Assembly (NCBI RefSeq): GCF_900103915.1
Contig: NZ_FNIG01000003.1
Span: 186,001-250,000 of the forward strand
From: Tenuibacillus multivorans
GTDB taxonomy: Bacteria; Bacillota; Bacilli; Bacillales; Alkalibacillaceae
Direction: 5' to 3'
DNA: 64,000 nt
This document shows, one piece after another, positions 22,404 to 32,772 of the stretch. Position 1 is the stretch's first letter. Each line of letters opens with the position of its first letter. The notes under the pieces were generated by a model. That model saw nothing but the letters and a program-made list of their open reading frames with translations. It was not told the origin of the DNA and searched no databases. A program made the position numbers and the translations under genes.

Positions 22404-23281
22404 TAAGATTCCTCCTCTAATTGATCTTGGTCGTCAAGAACGGGTGAATAAATATCTCGATTAATGACCATGACATGATTAATATTTAACAAATCAGCTG
22501 CCGGTTTAACATGGGCAATTTTAGTTAACCCATATTGATCTAACTCTACAGAAGACACTTCCCCGATTAATAGTCCTCTAGGGAAGACCCCTCCCATACC
22601 AGAGCTTATAATGGTTTGTCCTTCTTCTAAATCACCACTATCTGTCAATTCTCTAAATAGCAACGTCTCAGATTCTTCGTCATATCCCTCAATTAATCCA
22701 AAAATATCTTCATGACCATCCACAACGACTGAAATACGATTATCAACATCAAATCCAGTTAATAATTGAACAGTTGATGTTAACTGAGAAGCCCCGATCA
22801 CTTTTCCAATCATACCCTCAGCAGTCGAGACTGCCATATTCGGTTCAATTCCATGCTGTCGTCCTTTATTGATTTTAACTTGATTGAACCATTGCTCGGG
22901 GCTTCGTGAGATAACAGTTGCCTTAATTGGTGAATAATCACTAATGGCCTTATCCATTTCGGTAATTGTTCGTAGCTCTTCATTTTCCTTTTCCAACTCA
23001 TTTACTTGAAAAGCCAATGATTTATAATCCTGTAATTGTTCCTTTAAAACTTCATTTTGTGAATAAACATCACGAATGTCTTGTATATTATCTGTCAGAT
23101 CAATAATAAAATTAACTGGTTGATAAACGATATTTTGAAATAGACCAACCGTATCTTGAATAAATTGTACTGCAATATTAGACTGCTCGTCTGCTCTTAA
23201 TGAGTATCCGATTATGGCTACAAGTAATATTATAGTTGTAAAAAAGACGATTAGCTTTCTCTTTCTTAAAAACGAAGGCAT
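22403..23281 (-). CDS. mreC: Rod shape-determining protein MreC
   Basis: 292 residues: basic start and one membrane helix (9-27), a coiled coil (about 70-110; QNEVLKEQLQDYKSL) and the extracytoplasmic beta domain with INKGRQHGIEPNMAV and ISSGMGGVFPRGLLIGEV. Scaffold of the wall-elongation machinery between MreB and the synthases. Confidence 0.96.
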   Translation of the reverse strand: MPSFLRKRKLIVFFTTIILLVAIIGYSLRADEQSNIAVQFIQDTVGLFQNIVYQPVNFIIDLTDNIQDIRDVYSQNEVLKEQLQDYKSLAFQVNELEKENEELRTITEMDKAISDYSPIKATVISRSPEQWFNQVKINKGRQHGIEPNMAVSTAEGMIGKVIGASQLTSTVQLLTGFDVDNRISVVVDGHEDIFGLIEGYDEESETLLFRELTDSGDLEEGQTIISSGMGGVFPRGLLIGEVSSVELDQYGLTKIAHVKPAADLLNINHVMVINRDIYSPVLDDQDQLEEES

Positions 23282-23298
23282 AAAATTAGCACCTACTC

Positions 23299-24333
23299 TT
23301 AGTTCAATATATTTCGACGTGCAATGTTAGGAGAATTTTTGAAGTGTTCTATATGATCTAATGCTTTTCCTGTACCGATTGCCACGCAATCTAAAGGGTG
23401 TTCAGATACGAACACAGGTATTTTAGTTTGCTCTTTAATCAATTCATCTAGATAACGTAACATGGCTCCTCCACCTGTTAAAACAATTCCGCGGTCCATG
23501 ATGTCCGCAGAAAGCTCTGGAGGAGTAGCCTCTAACGTTTCCATTATCTTACCAATCATCGATTGAATCGTATCTGAAATCGCATCGACTACTTCATCAC
23601 TTGTAATTTCAACAGTTTTAGGTAAACCAAATACAGTATCTCGTCCACGAATTTCCATACTTTCTTTGTCATCTGTTTTCTTCGCTGCACCTAACTGCAT
23701 TTTAATATCCTCAGCTGTTGACTCCCCAATGACTAACCCCTTATGCTTTTTAACATAATACATGATTTCTTCATCTAATTTATCCCCAGCAATTCTTAGG
23801 GATTGACTTGTTACGATTCCACCAAGCGAAACAATAGCTACTTCTGTTGTCCCTCCACCAATATCAACGACCATATTACCTTGCGGTTCCCAAACGGATA
23901 ACCCAGCACCAATAGCCGCGGCAAACGGTTCGGAAATAGGGAATACATGCTTTGAGCCTGCTTGTTTTGTCGCATCAATCACAGCTCTTTCCTCAACCAT
24001 TGTAATACCTGATGGGACACAAACCATCACATTCGGTTTGCCAAACCATGTTTTACGTTGGATTTTTCCAATATAATATTTCATCATGGCAGAAGTCGTA
24101 TCATAATCAGCAATAACACCATCCTTCATCGGACGTATAATCGAAAGTGATTCCGGTGTTTTACCAATCATTTTTTTGGCCTCAATGCCAACTGCCGTAA
24201 TTTCTCCAGTATGATTATTGACAGCTACGACTGATGGTTCACGTAACACAATGCCTTTTCCTTTAACAAATACTAACGTATTCGCAGTTCCTAAATCAAT
24301 TCCAAAATCCTTGTTAAATAATGATGCACCCAT
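23299..24333 (-). CDS. mreB: Actin-like cell-shape protein MreB
   Basis: 344 residues. Phosphate-1 [20 protein letters not shown] at the N terminus, connect-1 [31 protein letters not shown], adenosine motif [16 protein letters not shown]. Filament-former guiding lateral wall growth; first gene of mreBCD-minCD as in B. subtilis. Confidence 0.98.
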   Translation of the reverse strand: MGASLFNKDFGIDLGTANTLVFVKGKGIVLREPSVVAVNNHTGEITAVGIEAKKMIGKTPESLSIIRPMKDGVIADYDTTSAMMKYYIGKIQRKTWFGKPNVMVCVPSGITMVEERAVIDATKQAGSKHVFPISEPFAAAIGAGLSVWEPQGNMVVDIGGGTTEVAIVSLGGIVTSQSLRIAGDKLDEEIMYYVKKHKGLVIGESTAEDIKMQLGAAKKTDDKESMEIRGRDTVFGLPKTVEITSDEVVDAISDTIQSMIGKIMETLEATPPELSADIMDRGIVLTGGGAMLRYLDELIKEQTKIPVFVSEHPLDCVAIGTGKALDHIEHFKNSPNIARRNILN

Positions 24334-24534
24334 TACAATCTCCTCTCTTTGCTGTCTGTCATTCGTATACTAAAAAATATGTAATGGCATCATGAAACAT
24401 GAATAAGCGCCACAACTTTGTCCAAAAAATGACTTATGGCGCTTCAAAGTTATTCTTATTTCATTATACGAAAAAAAGAGAAAAATAGATAGAGTTTATA
24501 GAAGCAAAAATATGAGATATTGTAACTATTTTCA

Positions 24535-25224
24535 CTACAAATACCCTTTCTCTTTTAGGGATGTAAATTTATGATCACCTATCACTAAGTGATCTAATAA
24601 TTCAATTCCTAAAACTTTACCTGATTCAAATAGACGTTTCGTGACATGAATATCTTCATTGGATGGGGCCGTATCGCCGCTAGGGTGGTTATGGGCACAA
24701 ATAACAGAAGCAGCAGAGCGTTTGATAGCTTCTTTAAAAATTTCGCGAGGATGGACGATCGAGGAATTCAAACCACCAATAAAAATCGTTTGCCGATGAA
24801 TCACTTGATTTTTCGTATTGAGATATAAAGCAACAAAATGCTCTTGTTTTAAATCCTTCATTTCTTCCATTAAAAAATGAGCACCATCTTCTGGGCTACG
24901 AATTGTATAACGATCCCCTACACGAAAGCTATGTAGCCGCTTACCTAGCTCAATTGCAGCCATTAGCGTCACAGCCTTCGCTTCACCAATCCCTTTAATA
25001 GATGTCATCTCTGAAATAGTAGAATCTTTTAACAGCGATAAACCTTCAAAGTGAACTAAAATACGTGTGGCCAGTGATAAAGCAGAATTTCCTTTCGTAC
25101 CACTCCCAATTAAAATGGCGATTAACTCCTGATTTGATAAGGCTTGAGGCCCCGCTTGCATTAAGCGTTCTCTAGGACGATCATCTTTCGGAACATCCTT
25201 AATGAAAATCATTTCTGAATCCAA
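24535..25224 (-). CDS. radC: RadC family JAB-domain protein
   Basis: 229 residues. N-terminal helix-hairpin-helix region (TSIKGIGEAKAVTLMAA) and C-terminal JAMM metal site HNHPSGDTAPSNED. Despite the name, a repair role is doubtful; biochemical function is unclear. In B. subtilis maf lies between radC and spoIIB; here no maf is found. Confidence 0.93.
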   Translation of the reverse strand: MDSEMIFIKDVPKDDRPRERLMQAGPQALSNQELIAILIGSGTKGNSALSLATRILVHFEGLSLLKDSTISEMTSIKGIGEAKAVTLMAAIELGKRLHSFRVGDRYTIRSPEDGAHFLMEEMKDLKQEHFVALYLNTKNQVIHRQTIFIGGLNSSIVHPREIFKEAIKRSAASVICAHNHPSGDTAPSNEDIHVTKRLFESGKVLGIELLDHLVIGDHKFTSLKEKGYL

Positions 25225-25380
25225 TTAAATAACCCCTTTCATTATTTTGTAGTCACATTTAATTTTATCCATTTAAATTGTTTGACACAAAACACAAAAA
25301 ACACGATTTTCCACTAGGGAAAACCGTGATTTCGGGTCAATTTTATATTATTTAGGTTTGATTTCAACGAGATAATTAAA

Positions 25381-26235
25381 TTAGGCTATATTTGAAAAAA
25401 ATAATTGAAGGTTTAATAAGGTTGTATGTGTATAAAAGTTCTGTAGTTGACTATCTAATCCGCCTTGTATATCAGCCAATAGCTCATGAGCTTGAATTAA
25501 TTTTTGATTGTTACGATATGCTTCTGGTCGTTCATCAATCCAGGCTAAACTATCGGCAACCCAGTTATCGATAGAATCCGAATTTTGATAGGCCTCAATT
25601 AAATCCAACCCTTGTTCTAACCACGCTTGTTCCTCTTCACTTACTTGTGCCTCCACAGGATTAAAGCTCCAAGATTTATATAAAAAATCCTCCATATAAA
25701 TTAAATCTTTAGACTCTAGCCATTCAGTAATTTGATTCTTCTCAGATTCTGAATAAATTAAGTGACTAATAATGAAAAATTGACCATTATTTTCTTGTAC
25801 CACTGCGGGAATAGCATGAGGTGATAAGAGTGTTTGAATGAACTCACGAGCATTTTCTGCTGATGAAAAAACTCCAAACTGTATCACATCATGCGTCTTA
25901 CCTGGAATATTAAAGGCTAACGGATTCTCCGTACTTTGTTCACCATCGTTACCTTCCTCTTCTGCCTGATTTTCTTCATCATCTACACTTGCTACGGGAA
26001 TAGCTGATGGAGTCAGATCTGAAAAAAAGTATATTAATCCTGCACCAAAAACAACACCTAAAATCACAGCGAATACAACAGGCTTAACCATTTTTCCGTA
26101 CATAGAACGACCACGAAAAAATGAAGGTTTTGAATTTTTACTAGATTTAGGTGTTAAAAAATATTCAAGGTCATTTTTCTTATGATTCGTCGATTGTTGA
26201 TTCATCGTTACTCGAACTTTTTTATGCTCGTCCAT
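25381..26235 (-). CDS. spoIIB: SpoIIB-like SPOR-domain sporulation protein
   Basis: 284 residues. Cytoplasmic N terminus, one membrane helix (about 50-70), acidic linker, then a SPOR-like segment (DVIQFGVFSSAENAREFIQTL ... GQFFIISHL) for binding denuded septal glycan. Position between radC and folC matches SpoIIB, which helps septal wall thinning during engulfment. ATG at 26235 follows AAGGTGG; the TTG at 26241 is inferior. Overall similarity is low outside SPOR, so the symbol rests on domain plus synteny. Confidence 0.78.
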   Translation of the reverse strand: MDEHKKVRVTMNQQSTNHKKNDLEYFLTPKSSKNSKPSFFRGRSMYGKMVKPVVFAVILGVVFGAGLIYFFSDLTPSAIPVASVDDEENQAEEEGNDGEQSTENPLAFNIPGKTHDVIQFGVFSSAENAREFIQTLLSPHAIPAVVQENNGQFFIISHLIYSESEKNQITEWLESKDLIYMEDFLYKSWSFNPVEAQVSEEEQAWLEQGLDLIEAYQNSDSIDNWVADSLAWIDERPEAYRNNQKLIQAHELLADIQGGLDSQLQNFYTHTTLLNLQLFFSNIA

Positions 26236-26331
26236 TTTCAAACCACCTTATGCTAGGATGACTAAATCGTAGCACAAAGTGAACGCAAAATAAGTTAAAT
26301 CTTGTCAGATGACTTCGTCAAAATCGAACAA

Positions 26332-26360
26332 AAAACGCTTGAGTTTTTCTCAAGCGTTTT
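26332..26360 (-). terminator. Terminator after the diguanylate cyclase gene
   Basis: Perfect 12-bp stem AAAACGCTTGAG / CTCAAGCGTTTT with a 5-nt loop, ending in T residues. Separates the GGDEF gene from spoIIB. Confidence 0.92.
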
Positions 26361-26361
26361 C

Positions 26362-28077
26362 TTATACTGTTAAGGATGCTACCTTATTCTTTCCATTTCT
26401 CTTAGCACCTATATACATAGAGCGATCGGCATTTCTAATTAATTCTTGTGGTGTTTCACATTGGTCAGGATAAGTCGCAACACCAATACTTGCTGTGACA
26501 TTAATTTCTTTAACCTCGACATTACCATTAATCGTTTTATATAAAACAAAAGGCTCATTAGCAATCTCATCCCTAACCTCTTCAGCCATATCAATAACCT
26601 TTTCATGCGTCATTCCTTTGACTAGTATCGTGAATTCTTCCCCACCATAACGTGCTATGGTGCCACGTTCTCCTATTAAATTTTTTAAACGTTTTGCTAA
26701 TTCTGCTAAAACCTCGTTACCCGATTCATGACCATACTGATCATTAATCGCTTTAAATGAGTCTAGGTCCAAAATAATAACTGAGAGATTTTCTTCAATA
26801 CCTTTTGCTTCTAAGTCAGAAGCATATTCGTGAATATGCTCGATAAAATAACGATAATTGTATAAACCCGTTAACTGATCTTTCTGGCTACGATTTTTAG
26901 CTGTTTCATAATGTCTCGCGTTTTCAACGGCAACAGATAAAAAGTTAGCTAATATTTCTAATAACATTAAATGATATTTTTCAAAAGCATTAAATTCCCG
27001 TGAGGCAACGGATAGAACGCCAACGGTTTTGTTATTTCTTAGGATTGGAACACCTAGAGCGCTTTTGGCATTAGCAGGTAATTCATGATTAAGTTCCTCT
27101 AAATCCTTTTTACGCGTAATCATGATACTTTTTTGTTCTTCATATACCTTACCTGCAAACCCTTGTCCGCGACGTAGTTGGGAATCTTTATTTAAATTTA
27201 AACCTTGATCATCTAAGTACCTAATGAGACTCATGGTATGACTATCACGTATAATATCAAAAACATAGATATGTGATGCTGGTATTAACTGTTTAACCTC
27301 TTTCAAAAAGGTATCTAGCACACTTTTAACATTTAAACTTTTAGATAGCTCATGACCAATTTCACTCGTTACATGTAAATATCGATTTACCCGTTGACTA
27401 CTATGATAATAGGAAAATACAGTCGATAACAGGACAAATGGAATTCCAACAATAAAGACAGCGATTGATTCAATTTGTAAATACATTAAATATAAAACCA
27501 AACCTAAAGGGAAACCGAGTAATGTAATTCCTGAATCGATAAATAAAGTTCTCGGTAATTTAAACAAGTTCTCCCCGTTTAAATAAGCTGATAATATCGC
27601 AATAAAAATTTGGTTAACTAAGATATAGCTTAAAATATAACCAATTAAAGGTACGGTCTCTTCAAATGAATTAAACGCTAGCTCACCATGTTCTCCACCT
27701 AAAGCATAATAAACACCAGCTGCTGCAATTGATGTTAGCAGCAACATCGTGGAGTTTGATGCAATTCGATATGATTGATCTTTTTTAAGTTTGTCTTTAA
27801 CGAGTAAAGCCACTAAAGCAATTTGAGTTAATAAAACCTCCGCCAAAAGTCCAAAATATAAAAAGGCTGCTAAACTGACACCATTGACGAAGAAAACAGT
27901 AATATTTCCTATTTTAATAGGAAAAATTGCTATTGCACTAATAACAATAGCAAAAGCCAGTAGGTCAAACCAATAATCAGAAAAATCAGGACTAAACTCT
28001 AAAAATAAATAAGCCATTAATGCTGGGAAGGTTACCAACCAAATGATCCATAGTGTCCATACTTTTGATTTCGCCAT
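26362..28077 (-). CDS. Membrane diguanylate cyclase (7TM-GAF-GGDEF)
   Basis: 571 residues. About seven membrane helices (1-225), a GAF sensor (about 240-380; RRGQGFAGKVYEEQKS, GVPILRNNKTVGVLSVAS) and a C-terminal GGDEF domain with the active signature RYGGEEF near residue 478, DLDSFKAINDQYGHESGNEVL and the C-terminal ADRSMYIGAKRNGKN. Should make c-di-GMP from two GTP. The position of the allosteric RxxD I-site reads GERG, so product inhibition is probably absent. It occupies the place of comC between spoIIB and folC in B. subtilis. A c-di-GMP riboswitch lies at 50823. Confidence 0.92.
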   Translation of the reverse strand: MAKSKVWTLWIIWLVTFPALMAYLFLEFSPDFSDYWFDLLAFAIVISAIAIFPIKIGNITVFFVNGVSLAAFLYFGLLAEVLLTQIALVALLVKDKLKKDQSYRIASNSTMLLLTSIAAAGVYYALGGEHGELAFNSFEETVPLIGYILSYILVNQIFIAILSAYLNGENLFKLPRTLFIDSGITLLGFPLGLVLYLMYLQIESIAVFIVGIPFVLLSTVFSYYHSSQRVNRYLHVTSEIGHELSKSLNVKSVLDTFLKEVKQLIPASHIYVFDIIRDSHTMSLIRYLDDQGLNLNKDSQLRRGQGFAGKVYEEQKSIMITRKKDLEELNHELPANAKSALGVPILRNNKTVGVLSVASREFNAFEKYHLMLLEILANFLSVAVENARHYETAKNRSQKDQLTGLYNYRYFIEHIHEYASDLEAKGIEENLSVIILDLDSFKAINDQYGHESGNEVLAELAKRLKNLIGERGTIARYGGEEFTILVKGMTHEKVIDMAEEVRDEIANEPFVLYKTINGNVEVKEINVTASIGVATYPDQCETPQELIRNADRSMYIGAKRNGKNKVASLTV

Positions 28078-28115
28078 AAAAAAGCCCCTTCGTGAACGCT
28101 CGCAAAAAACTCTAA

Positions 28116-29408
28116 TTATTTCTGCTGCGTCAAATAACTTCTAACCTCAGATACAAAATATAACGAACCGGTTATCACTAAAACGCTATCTGAATCTTGA
28201 CTACAATTAAATTCATCTACAACGTTCTTCCAATTTTTTGATACTATTATACCATATTTTCTGAACTTTTGTAATAGTTCTTCATGCCTATAACTTTTAA
28301 AAAAGTCAAACGCTGTTAAATGAATCGTCTCAAAGTGTCGCTGAAGAAGCTGCAACATTTGATCGACAGGCTTTCCTTTAACCGCTGAAAATAAAACATC
28401 AACTTTTTCATGTCTATAACGTTGCCCCAACGTTTTTAATAAAGGTTTTAAAGCTTCAATGTTGTGCGCACCATCTAATATAATAGTTGGGTTTTCCTGA
28501 ACGATTTCATACCGACCGATCCACGTCGTTTTCCTTATACCTTCTTTTATTTTCTCTATCGAGATTGAAAATCCTTCTAAATCGGACAACTTTTTGAAGG
28601 TAAATATTGCCAAGGTCGCATTCTCAACCTGATGCTGACCACTCATATTTAGTGTGATACGGTCGATGGTTAAACATTTAGACCTGAACGAAAATATTTC
28701 ACCATTATAAAGAGATTTCAACCATTGATAGTTAAAATCAACTGTTAATTGACTCAATGGGCTATTCATTTTTTTAGCCTGTTTTTCAATAATGTTAAGG
28801 GCTTTATAATCGACGACATTCGTCATCACTGGCTTTTTCTGTTTGATAATTCCTGCTTTTTCATAAGCTATTTCTTCAATTGTTTCACCTAAAATGTCTG
28901 TATGGTCGAACCCAATTGTCGTTATGACTGATAGAACCGGATCGATAACATTCGTTGAATCTAACCTTCCACCTAAACCGACTTCAAAAATGGCGTACTC
29001 TACATCGATTTCTTGAAAATACTTTAAGGCTATGACCGTAATGATTTCAAACTCAGTAGGCGAACCCAAGTCCGTTTTGGCTAATTGTTCACACAACGGT
29101 TTAATCATCGTAACGTATTGAACGAGATCCTCACCACTAATGGGTTCCCCGTTAATGCTTATTCGTTCATTAAAAACTTCAATATAGGGTGATGTAAAGG
29201 TCCCAACACTAAAACCGTGTTCTTGTAAAATATGACGTAAAAAGGCGACTGTCGAGCCTTTCCCATTCGTCCCCGCAACATGGACGATCTTCAAATGCTT
29301 ATCTGGATTGTCCAACTCACTCAGTAGCCATTGAACACGTTTGAGTCCTGGCTTAATTCCAAATTTTAATTGTTTATGAATCCAGTCAATTGCTTGTGAT
29401 TCGTTCAT
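28116..29408 (-). CDS. folC: Folylpolyglutamate/dihydrofolate synthase
   Basis: 430 residues, Mur-ligase family. P-loop HVAGTNGKGST near residue 45, FTSPYIEVFNERI, EVGLGGRLDSTN, DGAHN in the C-terminal domain. Adds glutamate to folates. ATG at 29408 follows GAGGGA; upstream starts lie in the valS terminator. Downstream of valS as in Bacillus. Confidence 0.95.
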   Translation of the reverse strand: MNESQAIDWIHKQLKFGIKPGLKRVQWLLSELDNPDKHLKIVHVAGTNGKGSTVAFLRHILQEHGFSVGTFTSPYIEVFNERISINGEPISGEDLVQYVTMIKPLCEQLAKTDLGSPTEFEIITVIALKYFQEIDVEYAIFEVGLGGRLDSTNVIDPVLSVITTIGFDHTDILGETIEEIAYEKAGIIKQKKPVMTNVVDYKALNIIEKQAKKMNSPLSQLTVDFNYQWLKSLYNGEIFSFRSKCLTIDRITLNMSGQHQVENATLAIFTFKKLSDLEGFSISIEKIKEGIRKTTWIGRYEIVQENPTIILDGAHNIEALKPLLKTLGQRYRHEKVDVLFSAVKGKPVDQMLQLLQRHFETIHLTAFDFFKSYRHEELLQKFRKYGIIVSKNWKNVVDEFNCSQDSDSVLVITGSLYFVSEVRSYLTQQK

Positions 29409-29431
29409 TTCAAATCCCTCATTATGTAAAT

Positions 29432-29462
29432 ACAAATTGCCTGTGTATGACAGGCAATTTGT
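29432..29462 (-). terminator. Hairpin between valS and folC
   Basis: Perfect 12-bp stem ACAAATTGCCTG / CAGGCAATTTGT, 7-nt loop, right after the valS stop. The T tract is short, so some read-through to folC is likely. Confidence 0.75.
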
Positions 29463-29467
29463 AAAGG

Positions 29468-32116
29468 TTAGGATACCGTTTCTAATTCTTTTATTCGTTC
29501 TTGAACTAAACGCTGTTTTTCAAGGTAGTCTTTCTCCTTATCGCGTTCTTCTTGTACAACATGTTCAGGGGCTTTATTTACAAAGTTTTCGTTTGCTAAT
29601 TTTTTCTGAACACGTTCAACCTCGCTATTCCATTTCTCTAATTCTTGTTTCAAACGTTCAATTTCTGCATCAATATTTATTAAACCTTCTAGCGGGAAGA
29701 AAATTTCTGCACCTGTAACGACCGCACTTTTAGCTTGTTCTTGCACCTCAACATCTGTTGCAATCGTTAATTGTTCTGGGTTACAGAAACGATCTAAATA
29801 ATGTCGGTTCGTATGCAGCTCTCTCACGACGGATTCATCATGGGCTTTAATAATGATATTAATTGATTTCGACATTGGTGTGTCGACTTCAGAACGAACA
29901 TTTCGAACGGAACGAATAATGGATACTAGACGTTGCATTTCTTTAGCCGATTGTTCATTAGAATATTCACTTATTACTTCCGGCCAATCCGTTTCTACAA
30001 TCGATTCTCCTTCATGTGGAATATGCTGCCATATTTCCTCGGTAATAAACGGCATAAACGGATGGAGCATTCGCAAAATGCTATCTAACGTGACAACTAA
30101 AACGGAACGCGTAGTTTGCTTAGCTTCTTCATCTTCTCCATATAGCGGTAATTTCGCCATTTCAATATACCAATCACAAAACTCATCCCATATAAAGTTA
30201 TATAAATGACGGCCCGCTTCACCGAAGTCATATCGTTCTATATTACGAGTCACGTTTTCAACGGTTTCATTCAGGCGTGTTAAAATCCACTCATCCGCTA
30301 ACGATTTTTCTTTTGATAAATCAATGTCTTCATATCTAAAGTCCTCTAGATTCATAATGACAAAGCGTGATGCATTCCAAATCTTATTAGCGAAATTCCA
30401 GGTTGCTTCAACTTTATCCCATTGGAAACGAAGATCCTGCCCTGGTGAAGAACCCGTTGCTAAGAAGTAACGCAAGGAATCAGCACCGTATTGGTCAATC
30501 ACATCCATTGGGTCAACACCATTTCCAAGTGACTTACTCATCTTGCGTCCTTGTGCATCACGAACTAAACCGTGAATGAGTACGTCTTTAAATGGGCGAC
30601 GATTTGTAAACTCCTTAGATTGGAATACCATTCGTGCTACCCAGAAGAAAATAATGTCGTAACCTGTCACTAAAACATCTGTTGGGAAATAACGCATAAA
30701 ATCCTTGCTATTTTCATCTGGCCAGCCCATTGTTGAAAACGGCCATAAGGCAGATGAGAACCATGTATCTAGAACATCATCATCCTGTCTCCAGTTCTCA
30801 ATGTCCTCAGGTGCCTCACGACCAACATAAACTTCACCAGTTTCTTTATGATACCAAGCCGGGATACGATGCCCCCACCATAGTTGACGCGAAATACACC
30901 AATCACGAATATTTTCCATCCAGTTGAGATAAGTCTTTTCAAAGCGATCCGGAACAAAATTAACTTTATCATCGGTTTGCTGTAAGTGAATCGCTTGTTC
31001 TGCTAATGGCCCCATTTTGACGAACCATTGCGTAGATAAATATGGTTCAACAACAGCATTACTACGCTCTGAATGGCCAACAGAATGCTCGTGATCTTCA
31101 ATTTCGAATAAAACACCTTCGTCTTGTAAATCTTGAACGATTTGCTTCCGGCATTCAAATCGATCCATATTTTTATATTTACCAGCATTTTCGTTCATCG
31201 TTCCATCTTCATTCATGACGAGAACTCGTTCTAAATTGTGACGGTTACCAATCTCAAAGTCATTTGGATCATGAGCAGGTGTGATTTTAACAGCACCAGA
31301 ACCAAATTCCATATCGACATAATCATCAGCTACGATTTCGATTTCGCGACCGACGATTGGTAATACGACTTTTTTACCAATTAAATGCTTGTAACGATCA
31401 TCTTCTGGGTGAACAGCGACAGCCGTATCGCCGAGCATCGTCTCTGGACGTGTGGTCGCTATCTCGATATGACCTGAACCGTCTTTTAATGGATACCGCA
31501 TGTGATAAAAGGCACCTTTGACATCTTTATAAATAACTTCAATGTCAGATAATGCTGTTTGTGTACTAGGATCCCAGTTAATGATATATTCGCCACGATA
31601 AATAAGATCTTTCTCATAAAGGGTCACAAATACTTCTTTTACAGCATTAGACAGACCATCATCTAATGTGAAACGCTCTTTGGAATAATCAAGTCCTAAA
31701 CCAAGCTTTTCCCATTGTTGACGGATGAAGGATGCATATTCTTCCTTCCAATTCCATACTTGCTCAAGAAATTTTTCACGACCTAAATCATAACGGTTTT
31801 GACCATTTTCTTTTAATTTAGCTTCAACCTTTGATTGTGTCGCAATTCCCGCATGGTCCATTCCTGGTAACCATAATACATCATAACCGCGCATCCGTTT
31901 ATAACGAGTCATAATGTCTTGTAACGTGGTGTCCCAAGCATGACCTAAGTGTAAACGACCGGTTACGTTTGGTGGTGGAATAACAATTGTAAACGGATTT
32001 TTCGATTGATCATTTTTAGCTTCAAAGAATTTGCCATCTACCCAAAAATTATAGCGATCTTTTTCAACTTCTTGTGGATGATATTTTGGCGCCATCGACG
32101 TTTTCTGGTCAGCCAT
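29468..32116 (-). CDS. valS: Valyl-tRNA synthetase
   Basis: 882 residues, class I synthetase. HIGH motif in [15 protein letters not shown] near residue 50, editing domain with [22 protein letters not shown] in [11 protein letters not shown] near 527, and a C-terminal coiled coil (about 812-880; [19 protein letters not shown]) that binds tRNA. Regulated by the T-box leader just upstream. Confidence 0.99.
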   Translation of the reverse strand: MADQKTSMAPKYHPQEVEKDRYNFWVDGKFFEAKNDQSKNPFTIVIPPPNVTGRLHLGHAWDTTLQDIMTRYKRMRGYDVLWLPGMDHAGIATQSKVEAKLKENGQNRYDLGREKFLEQVWNWKEEYASFIRQQWEKLGLGLDYSKERFTLDDGLSNAVKEVFVTLYEKDLIYRGEYIINWDPSTQTALSDIEVIYKDVKGAFYHMRYPLKDGSGHIEIATTRPETMLGDTAVAVHPEDDRYKHLIGKKVVLPIVGREIEIVADDYVDMEFGSGAVKITPAHDPNDFEIGNRHNLERVLVMNEDGTMNENAGKYKNMDRFECRKQIVQDLQDEGVLFEIEDHEHSVGHSERSNAVVEPYLSTQWFVKMGPLAEQAIHLQQTDDKVNFVPDRFEKTYLNWMENIRDWCISRQLWWGHRIPAWYHKETGEVYVGREAPEDIENWRQDDDVLDTWFSSALWPFSTMGWPDENSKDFMRYFPTDVLVTGYDIIFFWVARMVFQSKEFTNRRPFKDVLIHGLVRDAQGRKMSKSLGNGVDPMDVIDQYGADSLRYFLATGSSPGQDLRFQWDKVEATWNFANKIWNASRFVIMNLEDFRYEDIDLSKEKSLADEWILTRLNETVENVTRNIERYDFGEAGRHLYNFIWDEFCDWYIEMAKLPLYGEDEEAKQTTRSVLVVTLDSILRMLHPFMPFITEEIWQHIPHEGESIVETDWPEVISEYSNEQSAKEMQRLVSIIRSVRNVRSEVDTPMSKSINIIIKAHDESVVRELHTNRHYLDRFCNPEQLTIATDVEVQEQAKSAVVTGAEIFFPLEGLINIDAEIERLKQELEKWNSEVERVQKKLANENFVNKAPEHVVQEERDKEKDYLEKQRLVQERIKELETVS

Positions 32117-32156
32117 ATAAAATCCTCCTTATTCGTTTATTTAACTTCATATAAAT

Positions 32157-32410
32157 AAAAAAATCTTTTCATCCTTGAAAAAGGACGAAAAGATTGTATT
32201 CGCGGTACCACCTTTGTTCGCAAACCACAGCTGTGGTTGCGCACTTTGTAACATTAACGGTTTTCCCGGATTCATCTACTAACACGTTCAATGAATCTGC
32301 ATATTCAGAGCGACCTTCCAAGCCATCATACCCAGGAAGCTCTCAGCAAACGCTCCCCTTTCTGTCGGAATCCAACTTGTACTCCTCTCTTACAAGCATT
32401 TAAAAACATT
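32157..32410 (-). promoter_or_regulatory. T-box riboswitch controlling valS
   Basis: The minus strand carries the near-invariant T-box AAGGTGGTACCGCG (plus 32201-32214), which base-pairs with the acceptor end of uncharged tRNA. Next is the terminator: a 14-bp stem (plus 32163-32194) and a seven-T tract before the valS ribosome binding site. Upstream lies a long Stem I region; a candidate specifier is GTC (valine) in the segment GGTCGCTCTGAA. Uncharged tRNA-Val should stabilise the antiterminator and turn valS on. Exact 5' end is estimated. Confidence 0.95.
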
Positions 32411-32488
32411 ATAGGATTTGTTCTCTTATTCTATACGTATTTTACTGAATAAGTCAATTATTTTCAATAAAATAGGCTAAAAAAATAA

Positions 32489-32513
32489 AAGGTGGACTGA
32501 CGTCATCCACCTT
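32489..32513 (-). terminator. Terminator downstream of spoVID
   Basis: AAGGTGGA / TCCACCTT 8-bp stem with a 9-nt loop; the minus strand continues into a T-rich tract. It can end spoVID transcripts before the valS leader. Confidence 0.75.
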
Positions 32514-32583
32514 AGAAAAAAGATTAAAATATAACACGCATCTTCCCTCTTCTTCATATCGTGTAATAGAGAGGAGGAGACTA

Positions 32584-32772
32584 ATGGCTAGGTATTATCG
32601 TTATCGCCTACCACCCTGGGCCAGACATTGCATATTTATTATTGAAAAATGTACGTTACCAATCATGATTTTTCAATTGGTACGGACCCTGTTATTCCCA
32701 ACATCACTTGATGTATTTTTAACCGGCTTACTTGTCGGATTATTTATTAGCTTTTACTTAGAATGGATTTAA
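32584..32772 (+). CDS. Small hydrophobic protein, unknown
   Basis: 62 residues starting MARYYRYRLPPWAR, then two hydrophobic stretches (about 17-36 and 44-62) ending at the stop. GAGAGGAGGAGACTA before ATG 32584 is an excellent ribosome binding site, so translation is likely. It converges on spoVID and their ends overlap by 4 bp. No family recognised; a small membrane protein expressed with sporulation genes is a guess from context. Confidence 0.65.
   Translation: MARYYRYRLPPWARHCIFIIEKCTLPIMIFQLVRTLLFPTSLDVFLTGLLVGLFISFYLEWI

Noticed and set aside
24395-24445. Terminator after mreB
   Set aside because: AGCGCCA / TGGCGCT forms only a 7-bp stem with a long loop and no T tract; the mre-min operon clearly continues past mreB on the other side.
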